The position numbers and the translations under genes were made by a program. From Nostoc sp. WHI (GTDB lineage: Bacteria; Cyanobacteriota; Cyanobacteriia; Cyanobacteriales; Nostocaceae): 64,000 nucleotides of DNA. The stretch's first letter is position 1. The number at the start of each line of letters is the position of its first letter. Below are positions 53,509 to 61,972 of the stretch, one piece after another. The notes beneath the pieces were generated by a model. It saw only the letters and a list, made by a program, of their open reading frames with translations, was not told the origin of the DNA and searched no databases. The stretch covers positions 1 to 64,000 of the forward strand of contig NZ_WBKM01000258.1 of NCBI RefSeq assembly GCF_015714725.1, in the 5' to 3' direction.

Positions 53509-54504
53509 ATGACCTCTGAACAGATAATTAGGCGTTCCGATATATTAAATACCCAGGTGATTACCCGCGACAACGGCAAGCGGTTAGGCATCGTCAGTCA
53601 AGTCTGGGTTGATATTGATCAACGAGAGGTTGTGGCTCTTGGTTTGCGAGACAGCCTGATCTCTATTTCGGGCATACCGCGCTATATGTACCTCAACAAC
53701 ATCAGCCAAATTGGTGATGTCATTTTGGTTGATAATGAAGATGCAATTGAAGATATCGAAGTTGAAACTCTCAGTAATTTGATTAACTGGGAAGTAATTA
53801 CAGAGACAGGCGAAGTATTAGGTAAAGTGCGGGGCTTTAAGTTCAACGGCGAAACCGGGAAGATTAACTCTATAGTCATTGCTTCTTTAGGATTGCCCCA
53901 AATTCCCGACCAATTTCTGAGTACTTACGAGTTTTCAGTCGATGATATCGTCAGCACTGGCCCCAATCGATTGATTGTGTTTGAGGGAGCCGAAGAACGG
54001 GTAAACCAGTTGACAGTTGGTTTGCTAGAGCGCCTGGGTATCGGCAAAGCGCCGTGGGAGCGGGATGAACAAGAAGAATACGGCTACACTCCGCCACGCC
54101 AAGTTGCACCACCCAATCAACTGCCTCCTGGAGTGCCATTGCAGTCACCCAGACAGAGAGTTCGCGCCCCTGAACCCGTAGCGCGGGAAGAAGAATGGAA
54201 TGAAGACTATGTGGAAGAAGAAAGACCACAGCGCCAAGTCATGAAGGCGCGGCAGTATGAATCTATTCAATACGAAGAAGATGAGGAAGAAAATAACTGG
54301 AGCGAGGCAACGGGCAGCGATAGGTATCAACAACCGCAGCCACTAAAGTACGAAGCCCAGCCCTACAGCAAGCCATACGTTGAGGAATACGATGATTATG
54401 ACGACGTAGAGGGCGATGCTTGGGAAGATGCGCCGAAGCCCGTGAATATTCCCAAGAAAGTCAAGGAAAAACAGCCAGAATACGAAGAAGAAGGCGGATA
54501 TTAA
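53509..54504 (+). CDS. PRC-barrel domain protein with disordered acidic tail
   Basis: 331 residues with two PRC-barrel units (about 6-80, IRRSDILNTQVITRDNGKRL and VWVDIDQREVVALGLRD; about 85-165, NWEVITETGEVLGKVRGFKF). After a short link, the region from about 185 on is low-complexity, rich in Glu, Gln, Pro and Tyr. PRC barrels bind protein or RNA partners. It follows smc by 58 bases in the same direction, a pairing that may be functional. A terminator follows. Confidence 0.85.
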   Translation: MTSEQIIRRSDILNTQVITRDNGKRLGIVSQVWVDIDQREVVALGLRDSLISISGIPRYMYLNNISQIGDVILVDNEDAIEDIEVETLSNLINWEVITETGEVLGKVRGFKFNGETGKINSIVIASLGLPQIPDQFLSTYEFSVDDIVSTGPNRLIVFEGAEERVNQLTVGLLERLGIGKAPWERDEQEEYGYTPPRQVAPPNQLPPGVPLQSPRQRVRAPEPVAREEEWNEDYVEEERPQRQVMKARQYESIQYEEDEEENNWSEATGSDRYQQPQPLKYEAQPYSKPYVEEYDDYDDVEGDAWEDAPKPVNIPKKVKEKQPEYEEEGGY

Positions 54505-54526
54505 GTTTAAAGTTTACCCTACTTTA

Positions 54527-54559
54527 ACCCCCTCTTTGAAACCAAAGAGGGGGCTTTTT
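54527..54559 (+). terminator. Intrinsic terminator after the PRC-barrel gene
   Basis: Arms ccccctcttt and aaagaggggg with a short loop, then CTTTTTA. About 24 bases after the stop codon. Confidence 0.85.
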
Positions 54560-54576
54560 ATGTATGAAATAATTCA

Positions 54577-54669
54577 TAGGACTTACGCAAAACACACGCT
54601 GTAGGGGCAATTCATGAATTGCCCCTACCTAAAAATCATTCTTTTTGGCTATTGTTTGCGTAAGTCCTA
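54577..54669. mobile_element. 93-bp MITE with TAGGACTTACGCAA ends
   Basis: Inverted ends taggacttacgcaa and ttgcgtaagtccta, flanked by the direct repeat ATTCA (54572-54576 and 54670-54674). The interior is a palindrome gtaggggcaattcatgaatt / gcccctac. No protein is encoded. The GGACTTACGCAA ends are, from memory, very common in Nostoc-type genomes. Confidence 0.85.
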
Positions 54670-54851
54670 ATTCAGTAGTAATAAATAGGAAAAAATCGAT
54701 TATGAGATTGACCTTCATGATTGATTATTTATTACTGATGCAATTAGAGTTTCCCATCTGCAAAATAAATTTCATCAGCATAATCAACCAATAATCCAGC
54801 AAGATGATGAGATTTATTGATATTTTTGCGATTTTCCCTGACAAATAGCTC

Positions 54852-55301
54852 TCACTGACTGCTGGCTCCATCAGTGGTTCGTCCACTCATCTCACTGGGA
54901 TGGATACGGTAGAGCGCCATGACTTCCGCACGACCCCAGGCATCAATCCAGGTTCGATTAATAGCGGGCGAAAGCGTTGGATTTTGCGTTTTGACAAATT
55001 GCATGACGCGATCGATGTCTTGCTGCTCTGTGATGTGTTCGGCTCGACCCGTCACAGTAACGCTGCGCCAATGTTTTAGATCGTGGACTTCTTCAACTTG
55101 TAAACATACTTCTGGATTCGCGTCCATATATTTGGTCTTCATTCCAACCGTGGTGAAGATGTAGATGTTTGGCTCTTCAAAATAATAGTGCATAGGCACA
55201 ACATAGGGATGTCCTTCAAGTGCACAACCTAAGTGCCCATGTCCTACTTTCTGCAAGAGATCATGCATCTCTTTTGTGCCCATTTCATCGATATCTAACA
55301 T
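54852..55301 (-). CDS. Pyridoxamine 5'-phosphate oxidase-like FMN-binding protein
   Basis: 149 residues with a split-barrel fold. LGCALEGHPYVVPMHYYFEEPNIYIFTT is the FMN-phosphate segment (written here in part as family evidence: GHPYVVPMHYYF). VCLQVEEVHDLKHWRSVTVTG is the second strand pair. Members bind flavin or F420 and reduce small molecules or protect cofactors; exact activity is not readable. Single gene. Confidence 0.85.
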   Translation of the reverse strand: MLDIDEMGTKEMHDLLQKVGHGHLGCALEGHPYVVPMHYYFEEPNIYIFTTVGMKTKYMDANPEVCLQVEEVHDLKHWRSVTVTGRAEHITEQQDIDRVMQFVKTQNPTLSPAINRTWIDAWGRAEVMALYRIHPSEMSGRTTDGASSQ

Positions 55302-55723
55302 GATTATTCCCCAGAATAAAGATTTAATTGATTAATCGAGTTGTAAATCTGTTATTGACATTGTGCCTACTTCCTTTCATACCTTGATGGCAGGATGAAA
55401 AACAATAGCGATCGCAATGCTTCTAAAAATTGGTTATTTGAGCTTATTGTAAATACCATTCGTATACATACATCATTGTGATAAGTTCTAAGACTTAATC
55501 CTCTAACCAAAGTTAGATAAAACTATTTTGCTAGGCTGATTTTGGGTATTTATCAGGTAAGGATTCATATTCATTCCAACCAGAAAGGTATACATGCATT
55601 AAATAATGCCTGATAAGTCATAAGCACGTAACTCTTAATAATATGAAGTAAAAGCTTGTGCCAAACTCAAAAACCCACTTTTTTAGAGGGTTAGGGCAGA
55701 TATTCTGGCTAAGTCCCTGATAT
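55302..55723. other. Spacer, no gene seen
   Basis: 422 bases, AT-rich, between two minus-strand genes. No repeat or open frame with coding character. Confidence 0.55.
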
Positions 55724-56284
55724 TTAGGGATTGATGGTAGAATTAGCCATTTTTACTAGAGAGGTGCGATCGCCAGCTTTCAACCCAACAGTATATTGCA
55801 CACCCTGTTGTCGCCAAGTCAAGGTAGCATCTGAACAATTCGCGCCACAAGTAAAATCTACAAAATAGCCAGTGATGGATTTAGCTAAGGATACACGTTT
55901 ACCAATGAGGCGGGGTGTTTTGCGGGTTACTGCTTCAGCCGAAAGTACACCCAAACGACACGCAGTTCCACCAGTACAGGCGGGACTAAAACCCAGTAAG
56001 ATATCGTACCTTTTTTGCGTGGCAGTTTCTATAATTGCGTAAATTGGGTTTTCGCCATCCGACTCAGGAATAAATTTCGGCAACAGAATCCGAATCTGAG
56101 TTTTTTGCTTTAATTTGGGTAGAATTGACTTAAAAACTGGGTGTGGCTGGGTTTTACTCTGCTGTGCTATCAGTTGCAACTGATTGTTGGTATTGGCTAT
56201 AGCTGACTTATGAAAACTGCTAGCGCTGGCTAATAAAAATACGACACACACAGCACTGATATTTCTGAAGCTTAAAATCATCAT
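55724..56284 (-). CDS. Secreted hypothetical protein with paired Cys
   Basis: 186 residues. Signal peptide (about 1-30, VVFLLASASSFHKSAIA), then a domain with FSPACTGGTACRLGVLSAE and FTCGANCSDATLTWRQQGVQY. Four Cys in these two blocks probably form two disulfides, which fits the periplasm. The LVKMANSTINP end is complete. Homologues seem common in Nostoc but I know no function. Confidence 0.65.
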   Translation of the reverse strand: MMILSFRNISAVCVVFLLASASSFHKSAIANTNNQLQLIAQQSKTQPHPVFKSILPKLKQKTQIRILLPKFIPESDGENPIYAIIETATQKRYDILLGFSPACTGGTACRLGVLSAEAVTRKTPRLIGKRVSLAKSITGYFVDFTCGANCSDATLTWRQQGVQYTVGLKAGDRTSLVKMANSTINP

Positions 56285-56429
56285 TACAAACCTATTCCAT
56301 CTATGGATACTTATTTGTAATACCCATTTTTGAATATCAAATTACGCATTTTACAGATGAACAAATACCAAAGATTTAAGGCAAGGCTATTTCATTCTCA
56401 TCTCATAAATTAAAATATTCTTAAGCAAC

Positions 56430-56786
56430 CTATTCAAAATTAGCCTGACGAATCCGAAACTTATTTTTCATAGCAATCACGATTCTGCCATTAAGTAAAT
56501 CTTCGCTATGTAACTTTAAAGCGTCTATTAATAACACTTTCCTCGCTTCACGAGGTAAATTTTCTAAACGTAAAACTCCACAATGACGCTTTCTTTGCTG
56601 CCAAATCATTTGTTCAAAGTCATTATCTGTAGTCATAATAATTCTTTGTTCCATAACTGCCCATTCTAAAATATGCTCGTCTCTCATTTCGGGGTCAGTG
56701 TCACTTACATAAACCACTTCATGACCGATGTCTTGCAACCAATTACCCAAGGCGCGACTAGCATTGACATCGATTAAAAATTTCAT
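56430..56786 (-). CDS. DUF5615 PIN-like toxin candidate, second pair
   Basis: 118 residues, opening KFLIDVNASRALGNWLQD and the core EQRIIMTTDNDFEQMIWQQ with acidic residues Asp and Asp in the PIN-like places. It starts 7 bases after the DUF433 gene upstream, so the two form a toxin-antitoxin-like operon. Confidence 0.82.
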   Translation of the reverse strand: MKFLIDVNASRALGNWLQDIGHEVVYVSDTDPEMRDEHILEWAVMEQRIIMTTDNDFEQMIWQQRKRHCGVLRLENLPREARKVLLIDALKLHSEDLLNGRIVIAMKNKFRIRQANFE

Positions 56787-56793
56787 ATATGGT

Positions 56794-57039
56794 CTAAAGC
56801 GTAGTCACTCTGTCTAAAACCTCTTCTTGAGAAACAAGATAATAAGCATAAAATAAGGCTGCTTGTATATCTTCTAGTTCTAATTCTGGGTAATCTTCAA
56901 GAATTTCTTGATTAGTAGAACCCTTGGCTAGTAATTCTAAAATCATTGCTACTGGTATTCTTAGTCCCCGAATAATTGGTTTACCAGCCAAAATATTTTT
57001 GTCAAACTTAATCCGCTCTAGTATTTTTTTATCGTTCAT
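56794..57039 (-). CDS. DUF433 antitoxin candidate, second pair
   Basis: 81 residues, the standard size for DUF433. ILAGKPIIRGLRIPVAMILE, then ILEDYPELELEDIQAALFYA, is a textbook match. It is expected to be the antitoxin for the DUF5615 gene just downstream. Confidence 0.87.
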   Translation of the reverse strand: MNDKKILERIKFDKNILAGKPIIRGLRIPVAMILELLAKGSTNQEILEDYPELELEDIQAALFYAYYLVSQEEVLDRVTTL

Positions 57040-57091
57040 TTTTACTACCTACCTCTGATAATTTGCAAGTGACAATAGTCAAAGATTTAAA

Positions 57092-57811
57092 CTAAGCATC
57101 TGGTTGAATTCCCAAAGCTCTAAGTTGTGCAGCCAAAGCTTCAGCCCTTTCCTGAGCTAATTCTTTTTGCTGACGTTCCGACTCTACTTGGTGTTGGGCT
57201 AATTCTTTCTGTCTCTTTTCATATTCTGCTGCTGTTAGAATCAACTCACCCTCAACAGTAAAGAAACGCAGTTTTTGCTCATATATGCTCAAATATAGCT
57301 GTAACTGCTGACTCCACAGCCACCCTTGGGGATTTGCTTCTAGCGGTTGGTATTGACCATCAATTAGATGAAATCCGATAAATTCCAAACTTTCGGGGTC
57401 AAACCAGAAATAATCGGGTGTACGAAAGATATTTTGGTAGATTTGTTTTTTCAGTCCTCTATCTACATTAGCTGTGCTGTCAGAGAGGATTTCTACAATG
57501 ACATTGGGAGTTTTGCCACCTTCTCCCCAAACTACCCAACTTTTGCGGGGTTTACGTTCACAACCCAACACTACGAAAAAATCTGGCCCGCGAAAATCGC
57601 GTGATTTGATTTGTTCTTGATTGTAAAAAATTGTTAAATTGCCACTGGCATAGAAATCATTACGTTCATTCCAGAAGTGTTCTAAAGATTCTATTAATAG
57701 CTGCATTTGCTGTCGGTGCAAGTCACTTTCCAAGGGTGGTTCATCACTCCATAAGTCAGTAGGTGGAATAATAATATCTTCAGAAATCTCAAAATCTTTG
57801 GCTAGGGACAT
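57092..57811 (-). CDS. Uma2-family PD-(D/E)XK endonuclease-like protein
   Basis: 239 residues. The Uma2 core is seen in FFVVLGCERKPRKSWVVWGE, PNVIVEILSDSTANVDRGLK (Glu of the active site) and YWLFDP-like DYFWFDPESLEFIGFHL. A C-terminal coiled coil of Gln/Lys/Glu heptads ends with AAQLRALGIQPD, a common tail in this family. Cyanobacteria carry dozens of copies; the function is unknown. Confidence 0.87.
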   Translation of the reverse strand: MSLAKDFEISEDIIIPPTDLWSDEPPLESDLHRQQMQLLIESLEHFWNERNDFYASGNLTIFYNQEQIKSRDFRGPDFFVVLGCERKPRKSWVVWGEGGKTPNVIVEILSDSTANVDRGLKKQIYQNIFRTPDYFWFDPESLEFIGFHLIDGQYQPLEANPQGWLWSQQLQLYLSIYEQKLRFFTVEGELILTAAEYEKRQKELAQHQVESERQQKELAQERAEALAAQLRALGIQPDA

Positions 57812-57891
57812 GACTATAGACGCTTAATCAAGGTTATTGTTATGAGTTTAGCGTAGCTGTAAATTGCTATTTATCCGAATTGAGTGAGTTT

Positions 57892-59526
57892 TTAAAAGTT
57901 TAAAATATCTAATGATTCTTCTATTTTTAAATCTAATATTTTGTTTTTTGTATCTTTGAGTGCTTCTAGCTTACCTTCTTGACGATAAATATCTGCCGCT
58001 TTTTGAAAATCTTCAATTGCTCGCTGTTTATCTCCCATTTCTAAATAGATATTGCCACGGTTGTAATAAGCATCTGCATAATTTGAATTAATCTGTATTG
58101 TCTGAGTATAATCTGCGATCGCTCCTTCAAAATCACCTAAATCTGAACGAGCATTACCACGGTTGTAATAAGCATCTGGATAATTAGAATTAATCTGTAT
58201 TGCTTGAGTATAATCTTCAACTGCTCCTTCAAAATCACCTAAATCGGAACGAGCATTACCGCGATTTTTATAAGCTACAGCATCTTGAGGATTAATCTTG
58301 ATTGCTTGGGTAAATCCTGGTTGAGTTCCTAATAAATAACGAGCAATTCCACGATTTTTGTAAGTATCAGCATAATCGGGATTAATTTTAATAGCCTGGG
58401 TATAATCCTCAATTGCTCCTTGATTATCTCCTATATGAGAACGAGCTTCAGCACGGTTTTTGTAAGCTACGGCAACATTAGGATTAATTCTGATCGCCTG
58501 GGTATAATCATTAATTGCTTCTTCTAATCGCCCTATTTGATATAGAGCTAAACCTCGTTTATTGTAAGATTTAGCATCATGAAGATTCATTTGGATTGCT
58601 TGAGAGTAATCTGCGATCGCAGTTACATAATCGCCTATTTGATAGTGAGCTAATCCTCGTTTATAATATAAATCAGTATCGCTAGAATTAACTTTTAATG
58701 CTTGATTATAGCTAGCGATCGCATTTGTATATTCTCCTTTCTCGAAAGATTCATCACCTAATCGGGCGGAAAGTAAATTTAAATCTTCATCACGATAATG
58801 TAAATAATTCTCTATATTAGGTTGAGAGGAAGATTTTATTAACTGATTATTAGTTGGCTGAGGTGGCGTTTCCTGCTTTGGAAGATATTTATAAATTGGT
58901 GGTTGTTGCCTAGAATTATTAATAGAAGTTTGTACCTGTTCTAGATAGCACCATAAACCACCACCATAGAGTAATTGATCTATCCCAAATGAAATTTTAC
59001 CAGTCTTCAACTTAATCATCCGGGTTGGAAGAAAACCAGCCAAAAAAAGATGGTACTCAGATTGTGCTTCACTCACATCCTCTTGAATCAAAATGCAAAC
59101 TACAACTGCATTTTTTTCCACTTCTTCAGAACTAACTGACCACCTAACTCTATCAATACTACCATGACGAGATTTAACTTCAATACCAATAGATGGGTCA
59201 GAAGTCAAGGTAAAATCTATATTACCATCGCCGCCAAAGCGCTTTTCATAATCAACTTCGGTAATAAAACCAGCTAAACGTTCTTTGACAACTTCCTCAC
59301 CCAATTTTCCTTTAAGATAGCTGATAAAAACATCACGCACTGGCAAAACACGCTTATATTTCTCAGCCATCTGCCAGCAAAATGCCCGTAGTGCCTTTAA
59401 TCTCTCTCCAGAGATGATAGTTAATTCACTATATTGACCTTCTGTTTCGCAATGAAGCAGACAACCAGATGTTAACCTTTTAATAAAATCAGACTGTAGC
59501 GATCGCAGTAGTGTAATCCAGTCCAT
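57892..59526 (-). CDS. DUF4365-TPR protein, copy 1
   Basis: 544 residues. The N-terminal about 200 residues form a DUF4365-type domain with a PD-(D/E)XK-like core: Glu in GKLGEEVVKERL, Asp in GNIDFTLTSDPSI and the pair GIEVKSRHGS. Then come about eight TPR units (about 245-525: YNQALKVNSSDTDLYYKRGL and similar). One TPR is shortened (LLGTQPGFTQAIKI), so the array has an internal deletion. It looks like a nuclease-type effector with a protein-binding arm. It sits among toxin-antitoxin-like genes. A second copy is at 61973-63580. Confidence 0.82.
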   Translation of the reverse strand: MDWITLLRSLQSDFIKRLTSGCLLHCETEGQYSELTIISGERLKALRAFCWQMAEKYKRVLPVRDVFISYLKGKLGEEVVKERLAGFITEVDYEKRFGGDGNIDFTLTSDPSIGIEVKSRHGSIDRVRWSVSSEEVEKNAVVVCILIQEDVSEAQSEYHLFLAGFLPTRMIKLKTGKISFGIDQLLYGGGLWCYLEQVQTSINNSRQQPPIYKYLPKQETPPQPTNNQLIKSSSQPNIENYLHYRDEDLNLLSARLGDESFEKGEYTNAIASYNQALKVNSSDTDLYYKRGLAHYQIGDYVTAIADYSQAIQMNLHDAKSYNKRGLALYQIGRLEEAINDYTQAIRINPNVAVAYKNRAEARSHIGDNQGAIEDYTQAIKINPDYADTYKNRGIARYLLGTQPGFTQAIKINPQDAVAYKNRGNARSDLGDFEGAVEDYTQAIQINSNYPDAYYNRGNARSDLGDFEGAIADYTQTIQINSNYADAYYNRGNIYLEMGDKQRAIEDFQKAADIYRQEGKLEALKDTKNKILDLKIEESLDILNF

Positions 59527-59769
59527 TTATATTTCTGCGAATCTTTTGATGAGATTATTCTATTAAAATATCCAGTTGTCGTAAACCTTTTAATTAGCTT
59601 GGGTGATATTCCCAAAAATTGTTTATTCTTTTGCAATAATTCTTAATTTAACTTAATATTTTAAAATTACCAGAGACTGAGGGTGTATTAAGACATAGCA
59701 TTGTGTCTCAGACCTCGCTGCTTTTTACAGTCGAGTATGAGTAGTGATTTATTGATAGATTTGCCGGAG

Positions 59770-59994
59770 TTATTCTACATTATTCACAGTTTTGATACTG
59801 GTGAGAATAGCCCTTAATATCTCTACGTTCTGTATTTGGGCAATCTCTGGTAATATTGTTAAACCTTCGCTGCCAAATTTCAGTTCTAAACAGACTTCAA
59901 GACTTTCAATGAGTCCTTCTATTTTTCCCTCTTCAATACCTTTTTCAATAGCCCTTCTTTCTACGCTGCTAATATACGACATTTTATTCTTCAT
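59770..59994 (-). pseudogene. C-terminal fragment of an Rpn/DUF4351 protein
   Basis: 74 residues matching the last quarter of the gene at 60108-61031 (SIERRxx, LELKFGSxGLTILPEI, QNVEILxxxLTSIKTVN). Surrounding spacer is also duplicated (ttgatagatttgccggagtt against ttgatagacttgccggagtt). The N-terminal nuclease part is missing. It may still be translated as a free DUF4351 peptide, but it most likely arose by partial tandem duplication. Confidence 0.75.
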
Positions 59995-60107
59995 AGTGAG
60001 TTATTTATTGCCAAAAATTTTTATCTAATTCTTTTGTAATCATATCACCCATACACTCGATTTTTTTAATATCGGCAGTCATTTTACAGTCGAATTTGAG
60101 TCGTAAA

Positions 60108-61031
60108 TTATTGATAGACTTGCCGGAGTTCTTCTAGAGTATTCACAGTTTTGATACTGGTGAGAACAGTTTTTAATATCTCTACGTTCTGGATCTGGAT
60201 AATCTCTGGTAATATTGTTAGCCCCTGACTACCAAATTTTAATTCCAAAGCGATTTCAATGCCTTGAAGTAACCCTCCTCTCATACCCCTTCTTTCTATG
60301 CTGGTAATATACGGCATTTTCTTTTCATCCTCATATTGAGTTACTTCTTGCCAAAAACTATTCTCTAATTCTTCAGGTAATTTCATCACCCAGTCGATAA
60401 ATCGAAATAGGTTGATGATATCTTCGCGCTGATAACCTTTTTCGTAGAGTCGTTTCGTTAAATCAAGTTTCCACCGTTTGCGGCTTCGGTTATCTTGACG
60501 TGTTTCCTTTGCCTTCAAATGAGCCATAACTACTGTAGCAAATGGGTTAGAACTTGCTTCTAATTCTCCCCATTGTTGGCTATATTCAAGTAGTTTGACA
60601 ATGGGAAACTTGAACTTGACTTCGCAACCCCATAATTCATCGCTAAACTGATTTGGTTTCCATGTGGGGCGATCGTCACCTAAGATGGCTAGACTAGCTA
60701 TAGACCGATTGTAACGGTCAAAGAGTCGGTAGTGGTAGACATACATTCGCTGGGCAAAGTTGCTTTCTTCATAACTTTGAACTTCCAGATGGACTAATAC
60801 CCACCTTTCTTCGCCATTACGTCGCCAGACTTGAACGAGTTTATCAACGAATCTTTGCCCCAATTCTGCATCTCGAATGACTTGCTGTAACTCTTTGTCC
60901 AGAAAAGTATAGCCTCGCTTCCAGTCTATTCCCTCCGCAGCTACAGGAAAGAAAAATTCTATGCACTCTTGAAAGTAGGTTTCTATAGCTTCTTTCCACG
61001 GACTGTCATATTCATCGTTGGACATTGGCAA
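60108..61031 (-). CDS. Rpn-family putative nuclease with DUF4351 tail
   Basis: 307 residues. The N-terminal PD-(D/E)XK core of recombination-promoting nuclease/transposase-31-like proteins is seen in WVLVHLEVQSYEESNFAQRM (Glu and Gln). A middle domain DLTKRLYEKGYQREDIINLF and a C-terminal DUF4351 (GIEIALELKFGSQGLTILPE) follow. Such genes are multicopy in cyanobacteria. Related Rpn proteins in E. coli are DNases that stimulate RecA-independent recombination. Confidence 0.82.
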   Translation of the reverse strand: MPMSNDEYDSPWKEAIETYFQECIEFFFPVAAEGIDWKRGYTFLDKELQQVIRDAELGQRFVDKLVQVWRRNGEERWVLVHLEVQSYEESNFAQRMYVYHYRLFDRYNRSIASLAILGDDRPTWKPNQFSDELWGCEVKFKFPIVKLLEYSQQWGELEASSNPFATVVMAHLKAKETRQDNRSRKRWKLDLTKRLYEKGYQREDIINLFRFIDWVMKLPEELENSFWQEVTQYEDEKKMPYITSIERRGMRGGLLQGIEIALELKFGSQGLTILPEIIQIQNVEILKTVLTSIKTVNTLEELRQVYQ

Positions 61032-61214
61032 GATTTACATTAGTTTTTTAGGTGCGGCATGTCTGATTATGCCAGAGTTTTGATTGCTAGTGAAGGGTAT
61101 AAAAGTGCGTAGACGTAGCCTGTTGTACCCCTACGGAGAAGCAAGATATGCGTAGCGTCTCGCATTCTTTGAGATAGACTAGATAAGATACTCCAGAGTT
61201 CTGAAGGAAACATC

Positions 61215-61463
61215 ATGACATCGCAACCATTAGAACTAGAAGGAACTTGGGAAGAAATTGTTACCCACAGCGCAGAACTCACTGGACATAAGGTTCGTGT
61301 AATTATTGTTCCTGATGAATCAGAATCATCTTTGCTTCCTACCCCACCGTTTCGCCCAGCTTCAGGTCGCTCTCTACTCAGACACGCTGGTACATGGGAA
61401 GGCGATGATTTTGAGGAATGTTTGCGCTTAGTTTACGAATCCCGCTCCCAATTGGAGTTTTGA
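61215..61463 (+). CDS. Small antitoxin-like protein of a VapBC-type pair
   Basis: 82 residues, opening MTSQPLELEGTWEEIVTHSA and GHKVRVIIVPDE, then a Pro-rich linker and LLRHAGTWEGDDFEECLRLV. The C-terminal GTWxGDDxEECLxxV segment is a usual toxin-binding tail of small cyanobacterial antitoxins. It overlaps the PIN gene by its stop codon. Confidence 0.78.
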   Translation: MTSQPLELEGTWEEIVTHSAELTGHKVRVIIVPDESESSLLPTPPFRPASGRSLLRHAGTWEGDDFEECLRLVYESRSQLEF

Positions 61464-61909
61464 GTTTGTACCTGTTCGACACTAATCATTGTAGTGCCAT
61501 AATTTTCGGAAACCTTGACATACTGCGCCGAGTAACCAAAGTGGGTGAATCACTGATAACCACCAGTGTTATCACCCGTGGAGAGTTGATTTTTATGGCA
61601 CAGAATTCAGAACAAAGGTCGGCGAATCTGGCGCGTGTCAAAGAATTTTTGAAAGATATCGGCTTATATTTTGTAGATGAAGAAACCGCCGATATCTATG
61701 GTGAATTTAAAGCGGATATCATTGCTCATTTTGGCCCGAAGGAAAGAAATAAGCGCAGAAAAACCACAATCGAACAACTAGGGATTAGTGACAACGATTT
61801 GTGGATTGCTGCGATCGCTTTGCGTCATCATTTGACCATCGTTTCACAAGACAGCGATTTTGAGCGGATGAGACAAGTGAGGGAGTTAGCTTGGGAATTT
61901 TGGCTTTAA
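61460..61909 (+). CDS. PIN-domain ribonuclease toxin (VapC-like)
   Basis: 150 residues if the start is TTG 61460, which overlaps the antitoxin stop as TTGA; the frame is open back to 61418. PIN acidic residues: LFDTNHCSAI (Asp), TRGELIFMAQ (Glu), ISDNDLWIAAIAL (Asp) and TIVSQDSDFERM (Asp). All four are present, so it should be an active RNase held by the partner. An upstream ATG at 61418 would make a 163-residue form with a spurious N-terminus. Confidence 0.88.
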   Translation: MSLYLFDTNHCSAIIFGNLDILRRVTKVGESLITTSVITRGELIFMAQNSEQRSANLARVKEFLKDIGLYFVDEETADIYGEFKADIIAHFGPKERNKRRKTTIEQLGISDNDLWIAAIALRHHLTIVSQDSDFERMRQVRELAWEFWL

Positions 61910-61972
61910 GTTGAATTTTATAACGGGAGTGCGATCGCAAATCTTACAGGCGTTCACAACTGTAATGATTAA

